From Lactobacillus sp. ESL0700 (GTDB lineage Bacteria; Bacillota; Bacilli; Lactobacillales; Lactobacillaceae), in assembly GCF_029392095.1 (NCBI RefSeq), contig NZ_CP113930.1, forward strand, positions 682,001 to 746,000: a DNA stretch of 64,000 nucleotides, read 5' to 3'. This document shows, in pieces, positions 45,305 to 55,800 of the stretch (positions are counted from its first letter, which is position 1; each line of letters begins with the position of its first letter). The notes beneath the pieces were generated by a model. It was given only the letters and a program-made list of their open reading frames with translations. It was not told the DNA's origin and made no database searches. The position numbers and the translations under genes are program-made.

Positions 45305-45423
45305 GGAGTTATTGAGAAAAAGTTGGTCTTCTAATTAATTCATGAGTTTAAATAATATGGTTTTATATTTTATAAGTGTTATATAAAAAACTGCTTTAAT
45401 TTATTATTAATATATAAAATATA

Positions 45424-45452
45424 TTTACATAGCTAAAAAGATGTTTTAAAAT
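45424..45452 (+). promoter_or_regulatory. Promoter of the second YSIRK surface protein
   Basis: TTTACA (45424-45429) and TAAAAT (45447-45452), 17 bases apart, identical in boxes and spacing to the first copy. Confidence 0.5.
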
Positions 45453-45523
45453 TTATTTATATATATAAAAAAGCACTCTTGATAAGGGAGCTTTGTATGA
45501 GTATGGAAAATGAAAGGTTAATT

Positions 45524-48500
45524 ATGCTTGGAAAAAATAATTATACTGAAAAAAGCAGAAAACTTACCTCACGTTCAACTCGTGAGCGGTTTTCAATTAG
45601 AAAGTTAAGTGTTGGTGCAGCATCCGTATTATTGGGTGTCACATTCTTGGGTTTGAGTAGTCAATCAGCCAAGGCTGATACGATTACAGATAACACTCAG
45701 CAAGTAGTTAAAGCACCTAAGAATGATAATCTGTCAACTTATAAGGGCTTGTCATCATTCTTAAGAGACGATAAGACTAACCAAGAATCAACAACTACTG
45801 CAACTGTTACGACATCAACTGACACAACTACGCCCGTTGCAACACCAGCTCAGGCAGCTACAAGTACACCGGTAACGACTAATGATTCAAAAGATGACTC
45901 ATTAACAATTAATCAAGGCGATACCAATAAAGGTAATACCAATGTTGCTCAACCAGCAGCGGTGCAAACTAAAGAAGAAATTAATCCCAAAATTGCAGGT
46001 ACTGTAGCAAAAGTATCAACATGGGATGAGTTTACTGCTGCAATTCATAATGGTGATGTTAGGGAAATAGATCTTGAAAATAATATTACTTCTAACAAAT
46101 CTGGTTTTGATAATCTTCAAATGGGTGAGCGGCAAATATTAATTCAATCTGATCTGGCAAAAAATCAACGTTTTGTGCTGGATTTACGTTATTATGGTCC
46201 ACGTCCAGATGATGGTGAAACGAGGAGAGAAAAATTACCTTTAGGACATACTGATTTAACATATCGTAATTTAGATATTTACAGTCAAACTTATTATGGT
46301 CTTGCTAATACGCTTGATGGGACAAAAACTCCATGTAAGTTAACACTAGATAATGTTAATTTTGTTGGTTCGCAAGCTGCTTATACTGGGCAATATACTG
46401 ATATTTATATTAAAGGTACGGTTAATGCTGCTGCAGTCCTGTCATATATTAGTCCAATAGATGGTAAGACATATAAGTGTGATGGTGCTGGCCAGCAATT
46501 ATATGAATTATATGCTCCTGGTCAAAATCTGTATTTTACAAAAGATTGCACGTTTGTTGGTTCTACTAGTGATGGCAATGTGCTAGAACTTTCCCAAGGT
46601 ATTAATGATAATAAAGGTCCTAATGGAAGAAGTAGAACAAATAATATTGTGATTGACAGTGGTGCTGATGTTACTTTGAATCCACGACAAAATGCAAGTA
46701 TTAATGGTGATAGTGCTCAACATAGCAGCAAAGCTAGTGGAATTGCGATTATTAATGGTGAAGGTACAGTTACAGTTAATAAAGAAGCAAAATTAACTAT
46801 TAATGTAGGTGCATCTGATTATACAGGCGGCTTAGATAAATATCGTGCATCTGCAATCTCAATGAGCAGCGCAAGTAGTAATGGCGCAAAGTTAATTGAT
46901 AACGGGACAATTACCATCAATACCAATGGTGATATTAGTCAGAGTACGGGTGGTGATTCTAAAGCAGGGACTTTAATTTATGACCAGGGAAGTATGCAAA
47001 TTGGTCCTGGAGGTGCTCTTAATGTTTATGGCAAGAACATGCAGGATTATTCAGGAACGCTTGTCTATATTACTGATAAAGCTGATCTCAACAATGGTTC
47101 TTTAGATATTGAACTGCAGAATGACTCAAAGCATCCTAATGATCCTAGCTATGGTGCAGGTAAAAATAAGATTATCTTGATTGATACTGACAATAACATT
47201 GATCCGTTAACGGTTAACAACCCACGTAAGTTAGTGTTGAATGCTGCCAATAACAAAGCTACTGGTACAAGTATTATTGGTGATAAAAAGATCAACATTA
47301 AGAATGCACGGCAAGTAATTGATTTTAGCTCTCTTTATCCGCAAGTTGGTAAAATCACTTTACCGCCATTTCATATTTTAAACGTACGAAAAAAGGCGCT
47401 GACTACTGGTGAACAGACAATTGGAATCGATGATATTGCAGCCTTAAATGGAAATCAAGTAATTTCAGATACTGAATTAGATGCAGTTAAGAAAGTAATT
47501 AATGATCCTAAAAATAAGGGTATTCAACAGGTCTTACAGCAGGCACTTAATACAGATGATGTTGTAGCATATCTACAAGATGCACAATCTAAAGGGATGA
47601 CGATTGATCAAATCTTTAGTGAAGCGATTAGTAATGAATTTTCTAATTCTCAAAGTCAGGGTTACAACAATATTACTATGGTTTCAGCTAATCAAGGCGG
47701 ATTCCTAGATATTGAAGATGATAACGGCAATTTAGGACAGGCTTCATATCATCAAAATGCGGATGGCACAATTTTAATTACTGGCAAGGTTGTTAATTTT
47801 AATACTGATGTAGATGGACCAGTGCAATCTAACAATATTTTAAGTCAAATAATACCTTGTGGGATGTATCCTTATGTAAAAGCTCAAATTAGAAGAGTTT
47901 CAAATATATATACAAATGGTCAAGCACTAGATCCGTATGCTAAGACTAATGATATTACTGGTGATTTAGGACATGTATACAGTGTTGAGGCTAATTCAGA
48001 TGGCAAGTTTAGTATTACTTTTGCATCAAATACGCCGGGAATATACAGTGGTGCAGTAATTGATCTGACTCCTGAAGCTAACTTTATTGGTTTTGATCCT
48101 GAAATTACAGGTAAAACGGCAATAGCTCACATTGGTGAAATGAATGATTCAGAAGAACAAAGATTATTTGCTGAATGGGAGTTAAATGATTGCTTACAAA
48201 CTGAAAAGAAACGCATAATGGCTTCAGGTTTGACTAAAGATAAGCAACAGCCATATCTTGATAAGGTTCAGAAAGAACATGATAATGCTATTTATGGTAT
48301 TGAACATGCATCAAACTTGAATATGATTAAGAACTATCATGATCATGCAATGGATGTATTTAATCATGAAGCAGCGAAATCTGAGCTAGCAGGTTATGGG
48401 GACGAATGTATTACAAATCTTAAGCTCGCTGATAGTGATAATACGTATCAACAAATCATTGATATAGTTGTAAAGGGTAGCAATTATATTGATAATAAGT

Positions 48501-49063
48501 ATGGATCTACAGATCCAGAAGAAAAAGGTGACGCTTCCCTAATTAATCAAGTACGTGATGTATATGAAGATCAAATACTGAGTACTAGTAAGGCATGGTT
48601 GAATAGTTTATTAGACAAGCAAGGAAGCGATGCTAAAGTTGAGCTTGATAAACATGAATTACAGAATATTGATGAATTAAAAGCTCAAGTTGATCAGTAT
48701 GTTGATACAATAAAAGGTAACGTTACAGGAGCAAGCAATTCAAGAAATGCTTATGTAGCGTATACAAATGGTAAAAAGCAAATTGCTGACTTCGTGTCAA
48801 GCCAATTAAGTGATGTTCTTCAACAAGAAGCAATCCAAAATGTTAAAAATAAGTGGACTAGTTGTAGAGCAGCTTTAATGAAGTTGAAAAATCTACCAAT
48901 AGCAAAGCAACTGGCATATCGTTCCCAACTAAATAGTGTAATGAGTACTGCACTCGCAAAAATTAAAACGGCAACAGGTGATAACCTTACTCAGGCATAT
49001 AATGATTTTGTGAAGAGTGCTGATGATATTGTAAAGGCAGCAACTGATGAAAATAATAAATAG
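45524..49063 (+). CDS. YSIRK-type exported surface protein with probable beta-helix domain, copy 2
   Basis: 1,179 residues and the tandem paralogue of copy 1. The signal peptide and the last 70 residues are almost identical to it. The linker is shorter, and the beta-helix region (about 150-640) is strongly diverged in its first half, for example in PTHR-like loop content. Conserved landmarks are KLIDNGTITINTNGDIS, GGFLDIEDDNG, EANFIGFDPEITGKT and KNLPIAKQLAYRSQLNSVM. No wall anchor is seen. AAAGG lies six bases before ATG 45524. The pattern suggests duplication, then divergence of the presumed binding face. Confidence 0.7.
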   Translation: MLGKNNYTEKSRKLTSRSTRERFSIRKLSVGAASVLLGVTFLGLSSQSAKADTITDNTQQVVKAPKNDNLSTYKGLSSFLRDDKTNQESTTTATVTTSTDTTTPVATPAQAATSTPVTTNDSKDDSLTINQGDTNKGNTNVAQPAAVQTKEEINPKIAGTVAKVSTWDEFTAAIHNGDVREIDLENNITSNKSGFDNLQMGERQILIQSDLAKNQRFVLDLRYYGPRPDDGETRREKLPLGHTDLTYRNLDIYSQTYYGLANTLDGTKTPCKLTLDNVNFVGSQAAYTGQYTDIYIKGTVNAAAVLSYISPIDGKTYKCDGAGQQLYELYAPGQNLYFTKDCTFVGSTSDGNVLELSQGINDNKGPNGRSRTNNIVIDSGADVTLNPRQNASINGDSAQHSSKASGIAIINGEGTVTVNKEAKLTINVGASDYTGGLDKYRASAISMSSASSNGAKLIDNGTITINTNGDISQSTGGDSKAGTLIYDQGSMQIGPGGALNVYGKNMQDYSGTLVYITDKADLNNGSLDIELQNDSKHPNDPSYGAGKNKIILIDTDNNIDPLTVNNPRKLVLNAANNKATGTSIIGDKKINIKNARQVIDFSSLYPQVGKITLPPFHILNVRKKALTTGEQTIGIDDIAALNGNQVISDTELDAVKKVINDPKNKGIQQVLQQALNTDDVVAYLQDAQSKGMTIDQIFSEAISNEFSNSQSQGYNNITMVSANQGGFLDIEDDNGNLGQASYHQNADGTILITGKVVNFNTDVDGPVQSNNILSQIIPCGMYPYVKAQIRRVSNIYTNGQALDPYAKTNDITGDLGHVYSVEANSDGKFSITFASNTPGIYSGAVIDLTPEANFIGFDPEITGKTAIAHIGEMNDSEEQRLFAEWELNDCLQTEKKRIMASGLTKDKQQPYLDKVQKEHDNAIYGIEHASNLNMIKNYHDHAMDVFNHEAAKSELAGYGDECITNLKLADSDNTYQQIIDIVVKGSNYIDNKYGSTDPEEKGDASLINQVRDVYEDQILSTSKAWLNSLLDKQGSDAKVELDKHELQNIDELKAQVDQYVDTIKGNVTGASNSRNAYVAYTNGKKQIADFVSSQLSDVLQQEAIQNVKNKWTSCRAALMKLKNLPIAKQLAYRSQLNSVMSTALAKIKTATGDNLTQAYNDFVKSADDIVKAATDENNK

Positions 49064-49138
49064 TACTAACTTAGGCATTAATTTTTCTTAAGTCCTAGAG
49101 GATAGTAACAGTTAGATATTTTAAAACTTATATTGTTG

Positions 49139-49182
49139 ATAATACACGATTTCGATTTTTTTGAGGTCGTGTATTTTAATTT
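49139..49182 (+). terminator. Terminator of YSIRK protein copy 2
   Basis: AATACACGA (49141-49149) pairs with TCGTGTATT (49167-49175), with T-rich sequence after. It corresponds to the terminator of copy 1. Confidence 0.75.
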
Positions 49183-49223
49183 ACACGGCAAAATATTTAA
49201 AAATTTAGTTAACTATGAAGAAG

Positions 49224-49256
49224 AATGCAATTTAAATTGCGTTTTTCTTTTTGTTT
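49224..49256 (+). terminator. Second terminator-like hairpin
   Basis: A short stem ATGCAAT against ATTGCGT with almost no loop, followed by TTTTCTTTTTG. It lies about 50 bases after the first terminator and may insulate the serine-rich gene. Confidence 0.5.
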
Positions 49257-49573
49257 TTAGATATTATTCATTATATTGGAAAAAGTAATTATCAATTTTG
49301 TATGACTATTTTTACCTAATAACACCTATGATAAATACGTTATTAATATAAATAATTTAAAAGTTAAAATTTGTTTAAGGTTTATAAAATATTAATATTT
49401 TTTTAGCAATCGTCATGAATTTTTCACTATTAATAATACACATATCTGTTATTTTATAGCTTGCTGAATATGCTATTCTATTACTTATTTGTAGGTAGCA
49501 ATTATACAAGATATGCAAGTGGTTATGTATTGTATTGTTATCGTTAAGTGCCTTTATTACACGGCTTTTGCCA

Positions 49574-49601
49574 TTGAATTCACATGAATAATCGTTATAA
49601 T
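49574..49601 (+). promoter_or_regulatory. Promoter of serine-rich repeat protein 1
   Basis: TTGAAT (49574-49579) and TATAAT (49596-49601), 16 bases apart, within GCCATTGAATTCACATGAATAA, a block kept unchanged at the second gene. The leader would be about 205 bases, unusually long. Confidence 0.55.
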
Positions 49602-49814
49602 AATGACAGGGTTAAGTTGTCAACTATGCGACTTGTATACAAAAGTTAGATGTTATCAATTAGTGATAATAATGAAGTGATTTTATTGCTTCATACTGCA
49701 ATGATATGAGCAGTTTTGCAAGTCTAATTGGGATTAATAAAATTTAATACCAAGTAATAGGCAACCATATGGAAATAGAAATAAAGTTAACTATTATTAA
49801 GTTAGGTGTATGGA

Positions 49815-52800
49815 ATGGTAAATTCAGATCAAAATAAAAATTCAAAGAAAGAGCTAAGTGAAAAAGCAAAGATAGATAAAGTACGTGCGATTAAGCGTAA
49901 TTTGCTAGCAGCCGGTACAGCTGGACTTGGCGGTATTCTAGGAGGTTTGTTAAATTCCCCACAAGTAGCGCACGCGGCGACTAATGTTCCTAAGGTTAAG
50001 ACAACTAATTATGAACACTTATTGGTTAATGCCAATTCAGCTGTAATTCCGGCTTCACAAAATGCGCAGAAGCAGGCTGTACAAGGTAATTCAACTAATA
50101 CTTCTGAAGCACTTAGTCAAAAGCAAACTAAGACTGCAGATGAGCAGGTTATTTATACTAATTCGCAGTCAGCTGTTGGTCAAAATGAAGCACAAAGTAC
50201 AGTAACTAAGTCACAATCAACGGCTAGTTCTGCGTCAACTACAGCCTCAGCTTCGACAAGTGCCACCAGCAAGGCAGATCAAGTTAAAGAACAATCACAA
50301 GCTGAAAAAGGGACGCCAGCAGCTCAAAGCTCAAATTCAAAAACTAGTTATGAAATTATTTCAGAAGCTAGTTCAGTAGCCAATGATTTTAATAATACTA
50401 GTGCCAATCACTCTTCGTTAACTTCTTATGTATATAATTCAAAGTCCAAGAGTTTAGCTAGTAATAGTGCTGATACATCAGGGTCAAAGAGTTTTGCATC
50501 GCAAACTGTAAGATCCAAGTCATTGTCAGAGTCAATTTCTGCCAGTATAGCTGACAGTCAGATGCTTGCAGGAATGAATGATGATGATAATAATCTTAAC
50601 AGTATGATTGTCGATCAGGATTCAAATAGTACTTCGCTGGCGATCGACAATGATTCCAAACTAAATTCAACTGTTATTAAAGATAGTACCGATTTTCAAG
50701 AAGAGGTGGAGAGCAGTAAAGCAGCTTCAGCTAGTCTGGAGAGTGATCAAGCAGGAAGCTACAATGATAGTAAGAGTGCCAGTCTGCTGTCTTCATATAG
50801 TGTTAGTGTGCAAGGGAGTAAGAGTCAAAGCTTTTCAGATTATAAGAACAGCAGCTTTTCCGATTCAGGTTCACAAAGTACTGCAATTAGTAATGAAGAA
50901 AGTAATGAAGCTTCGATATCAAATGCAGCCAGTACAGCTGCTTCAATGAGTCAAGCTGCTAGTACGGAAAAAAGTTCAAGTTTTGAGTCAACAAGTAAAT
51001 GGATAATTGAAGGAAGTAAGCAAGCAGCTTCAGCGAGTCAGAAAGACAGCACGGCACTTTCGAATGTTATTTCCGAAATGAATTCATATTCAGAATCTTT
51101 GTCGAGTGCCAAATCAGTGGATATGAGCTACTCAATTTCAGCTGCAAGTTCGGCAATTGACAGTATGAAATCTGAAGCCTTCGATCTGAGTCATTCAATC
51201 AGTCATAGTAATTCACTGAAGGACTCAGATATGGCAAGTTTGAGTGCAGCTTCGTATGGTGATTCTAAGAGTTTGTCAACGAGTATTGTTAATAGTGAAA
51301 GTGACTCAAAAGTAACAAGTGCTAACTATGCTTCAACAGTTTCACGCTATTCTGCTTTGAGTAGTAGCAACTCGTCAATGCATGCGGCAGTATCAAATGA
51401 GAATTCTAGATCTGCGGCAAGTGCAGGAGCACATAATTCATCATCAATTAAGGCAAGTTTGTCAAATTCGCAAAGCAAACTGACAGCAATTTCTACCTCT
51501 GCTTCAACAAGTTTGTCGGCAAGTAAAAATGCTTCTTCAGTAGCAGATTCAGCATTGAATTCGAAAGAAGCTGAATATAATTCAGTTTCACAATCAGCAT
51601 CAGCTTACATGTCTTCAGAAAGTAGATCAGCTAGTTATCACAGTACTAGTATGAATGAAAGTGCAACTGATGAAACTAGTCGTTTGCATTCATCATTGTT
51701 GTCACAAAGACAGGAGTTATCAGCAAGTAAGCAGCGGTCATTATCAGATGCGGCAAGTCAAGCGGATAAAGCAGTACACTCAGCAATTGAAAGTCTGTTA
51801 GTTGATAACTCGCAAATGAGTCAAAGCAGCAGTCAATCGATAGCTGATAGTAAGAGTGAAAGCTTTAGTAATTCGATCAGTACTAGCGACTATAAAGCAA
51901 GTACCAGCCGTTCAACAAGTGAAAGTAATAGTAAGTCATTAGCAGACAGCAATTCCAAGAGTTTAGAAGATTCGTTTGCCTCGGCAATAGCAGATTCAGG
52001 CAATTCGAATGCATCAACTAGTTTGAGTACATCGAAGAGTCAAAAAGATAGTCAGTCAAAGGCTGACAGTGCTAGTGAGAGCTTCAGTACATCAATTAGC
52101 AACAGTAATATCTCAGCAAGTCAGAGTACATCAAAGAGTCAAAGCGACAGCAAGTCCGATGCCGATAGTACGAGTGAAAGTTATAGTAATTCAATCAGTG
52201 CAAGTAACTCGAAGGTTGAGAGTCAAAGTCAGAGCTTCAGTACCTCAATCAGTGACAGCAATGCCTCAGCAAGCGCAAGTCGTTCAACTAGTGAGAGTAA
52301 TAGTAAGTCATTAGCAGACAGTAATTCAAAGAGTTTAGAAGATTCATTTGCCTCGGCAATAGCAGATTCAGGTAATTCGAATGCATCAACTAGTTTAAGC
52401 ACATCGAAGAGTCAAAAGGATAGTCAGTCAAAGGCAGACAGTGCTAGTGAGAGTTTCAGTACTTCAATTAGCAATAGTAATGTCTCAGCAAGTACGAGTA
52501 CCTCAGCTAGTCAACATGACAGTAAATCAAAAGCTGATAGTAATAGTCAAAGTTACAGCACCTCAATCAGTGACAGTAACTCGAAGATTGAGAGTCAAAG
52601 TCAGAGCTTTAGCTTATCAGTAAGTACAAGTGATGCCTCAGCAAGTACGAGTGCTTCAACAAGTAAGCATGATAGTGAATCAGCATCTAATAGTAACAGT
52701 GCAAGTACTTCGACTAGTCAACATGACAGTAAATCCAAGGCTGACAGTCAGAGTGAAAGCTATAGTACTTCAACAAGTGAGAGCAATTCGAAGGTTAAGA

Positions 52801-55800
52801 GTCAAAGCGAGAGCTTTAGCTTATCAGTAAGTACAAGTGATGCCTCAGCAAGTACGAGTGCTTCAACAAGTAAGCATGATAGTGAATCAGCATCTAATAG
52901 TAACAGTGCAAGTACTTCGACTAGTCAACATGACAGTAAATCCAAGGCTGACAGTCAGAGTGAAAGCTATAGTACTTCAACAAGTGAGAGCAATTCGAAG
53001 GTTAAGAGTCAAAGCGAGAGCTTTAGCTTATCAGTAAGTACAAGTGATGCCTCAGCAAGTACGAGTGCTTCAACAAGTAAGCATGATAGTGAATCAGCAT
53101 CTAATAGTAACAGTGCAAGTACTTCGACTAGTCAACATGACAGTAAATCCAAGGCTGACAGTCAGAGTGAAAGCTATAGTACTTCAACAAGTGAGAGCAA
53201 TTCGAAGGTTAAGAGTCAAAGCGAGAGCTTTAGCTTATCAGTAAGTACAAGTGATGCCTCAGCAAGTACGAGTGCTTCAACAAGTAAGCATGATAGTGAA
53301 TCAGCATCTAATAGTAACAGTGCAAGTACTTCGACTAGTCAACATGACAGTAAATCCAAGGCTGACAGTCAGAGTGAAAGCTATAGTACTTCAACAAGTG
53401 AGAGCAATTCGAAGGTTAAGAGTCAAAGCGAGAGCTTTAGCTTATCAGTAAGTACAAGTGATGCCTCAGCAAGTACGAGCACCTCAGCTAGTCAACATGA
53501 CAGTAAATCAAAAGCCGATAGTACTAGCGAGAGTTATAGCACTTCAATCAGTGATAGCAACTCGAAAGCTGAGAGTCAAAGTCAGAGCTATAGTACATCA
53601 ATTAATAATAGTAATATTTCAGCAAGTACGAGCACCTCAGCTAGTCAACATGACAGTAAATCAAAAGCCGATAGTACTAGCGAGAGTTATAGCACTTCAA
53701 TCAGTGACAGTAACTCGAAAGTAGTAAGTGAAAGTCAAAGCTTTAGCTTAATGGTTAGTGCTTCAGGTCATGACAATGCTTCAGCATCTAATAGTAACAG
53801 TGCAAGTAATTCAAAGGCTCAAAGTGAAAGCCAGAGCTTCAGTGACTCAGTAAGTACGAGTGATTACTTAGCCAGTCAAAGTCGTTCAACTGCAGCTAGT
53901 CAAAGCAAATCACAGGCAGATAGTGCCAGTGAAAGCTATAGCAATTCAGTTAATAACAGTTCTTACTCAGCAAGCTTAAGTACCTCAGCTAGTCAAAGAG
54001 ATAGTAAGTCGACAGCTGATAGTGCTAGTGAAAGTTACAGTAGATCATTGCGTGATAGCGATGCTTTAGCTAGTCAAAGTGCTTCAACAAGTTCAAGCAA
54101 CAGTAAGTCAGAAGCTGATAGTGCCAGTGAAAGTTACAGTATTTCAGTCAGTGACAGCAATGTCTCAGCCAGTCAGAGCACATCGAAGAGCCAAAGCGAC
54201 AGCAACGTTTCAGCTAGTCAAAGTACATCGACAAGTCAGAGTGACAGTAAGTCAACAGCTGACAGTACTAGCGCAAGCAAATTGATTAGTGAGAGCAACA
54301 GCAAGTCATTAGCTGATAGTGCCAGTCAAAGTTACAGCATTTCAGTCAGTGACAGCAATTCAGAAGTTGCCAGTCAAAGCAAGAGCTTTAGTACATCGGT
54401 ACATGATAGCGATGCCTTAGCCAGTCAAAGCACATCGACAAGTCAAAAGGACAGTAAGTCAGCTGCTGATAGTAATAGTCAAAGCTTCAGTAAGTCATTG
54501 AGCGACAGTAACTCAGCTGTCAATGCAAGTAATGCAAATGGTTCCAGCCAAAGTGAAAGCTTCAGTACATCAGTAAGTCAGAGTGATTCGCTTGCAAGCG
54601 GTAGTCGTTCAACGAGTGAAAGTCAAAGTAAATCAAAGGCCGACAGTACTAGTGAGAGTTACAGCAACTCAGTCAACAACAGCTCATACTCAGCAAGTTT
54701 GAGTACTTCAACAAGTATCAGAGATAGTCTGTCAAGTGCCAATAGTGCTAGTGAAAGTTATAGTCAATCATTAAAGGACAGCAACTCAACAGTAGTGAGT
54801 GCGAGCCAAAGTTACAGTACATCAATCAGTGACAGTAATGTTTCCGCAAGTACAAGTACGTCGAATAGTCAGAAAGACAGTAGTGCAGCAGCCAGCGCAA
54901 GTACTTCAGATAGTGAAAGCAGCAGCAAGTCAACGTCTATCAGTGCTAGTGCAAGCACATCGACAAGTCAAAAGGATAGCAAGTCATTAGCAGATAGTGC
55001 GAGCCAAAGTTACAGCCAATCATTAAAGGACAGTAACTCAACGGTAGTCAGTGCAAGTCAAAGCTTCAGCACTTCGATTAGTGATAGTAATGTTTCCGCA
55101 AGCCAGAGTACATCAAAGAGCCAAAGCGACAGCAATGATTCGGCTAGCGCAAGTACTTCAAATAGTGAAAGCAGCAGCAAGTCAACATCTATCAGTGCAA
55201 GTGCAAGCACATCGACAAGTCAAAAGGACAGTAAGTCAGTCGCTGATAGTAATAGTCAAAGCTTTAGCAAGTCATTGAGTGACAGTAATTCAGAAGTTGC
55301 CAGTCAAAGCAAGAGCTTCAGTACTTCGATTAGTGATAGTAATGTTTCAGCAAGTCAAAGTGCTTCAACGAGTACAAGTAACAGTAAATCAGCTGCAGAC
55401 AGCAATAGTCAAAGCTTCAGCAAGTCATTGAGCGACAGTAACTCAGCTGTCGATGCAAGTAACGCAAGTGGTGCGAGTCAAAGCGAAAGCTTCAGTACCT
55501 CAGTAAGTCAGAGTGATTCACTTGCAAGCGGTAGTCGTTCAACGAGTGAAAGTCAAAGTAAATCACAGGCAGATAGTGCCAGTGAGAGTTACAGCAACTC
55601 AGTCAACAACAGTTCTTACTCGGCAAGTTTGAGTACTTCAACAAGTATCAAAGATAGTCAGTCCGCTGCTGAGAGTGCTAGTGAAAGCTACAGCCAATCA
55701 TTAAAGGACAGTAACTCAACGGTAGTGAGTGCTAGCCAAAGCTTCAGTACATCAATCAGTGACAGTAATGTTTCCGCAAGTACAAGTACGTCGAATAGTC

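Larger units (their letters stand above)
45181..45523. other. Intergenic region between the two YSIRK genes
   Basis: 343 AT-rich bases. It holds the terminator of copy 1 and the promoter of copy 2 and no other visible gene. The 3' part of copy 1, its terminator and the promoter all recur at copy 2, marking the borders of the tandem duplication. Confidence 0.55.
49064..49814. other. Long upstream region of the first serine-rich protein gene
   Basis: 751 bases without a convincing gene. The left end has two hairpins with T runs (separate entries). The middle is AT-rich and featureless. From about 49430 the sequence is recognisably similar to the region before the second serine-rich gene, including the promoter and about 200 bases of leader. 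Confidence 0.6.

Noticed and set aside
41617..49063. Sortase (LPXTG) anchor in the YSIRK proteins
   Set aside because: Neither C-terminus has LPXTG-like residues, a hydrophobic segment or a basic tail; both end DENNK.
52606..53479. Regular repeats suggestive of a CRISPR array
   Set aside because: The units are 207 bases, contiguous, in frame with the serine-rich gene and without unique spacers; no cas gene is present.
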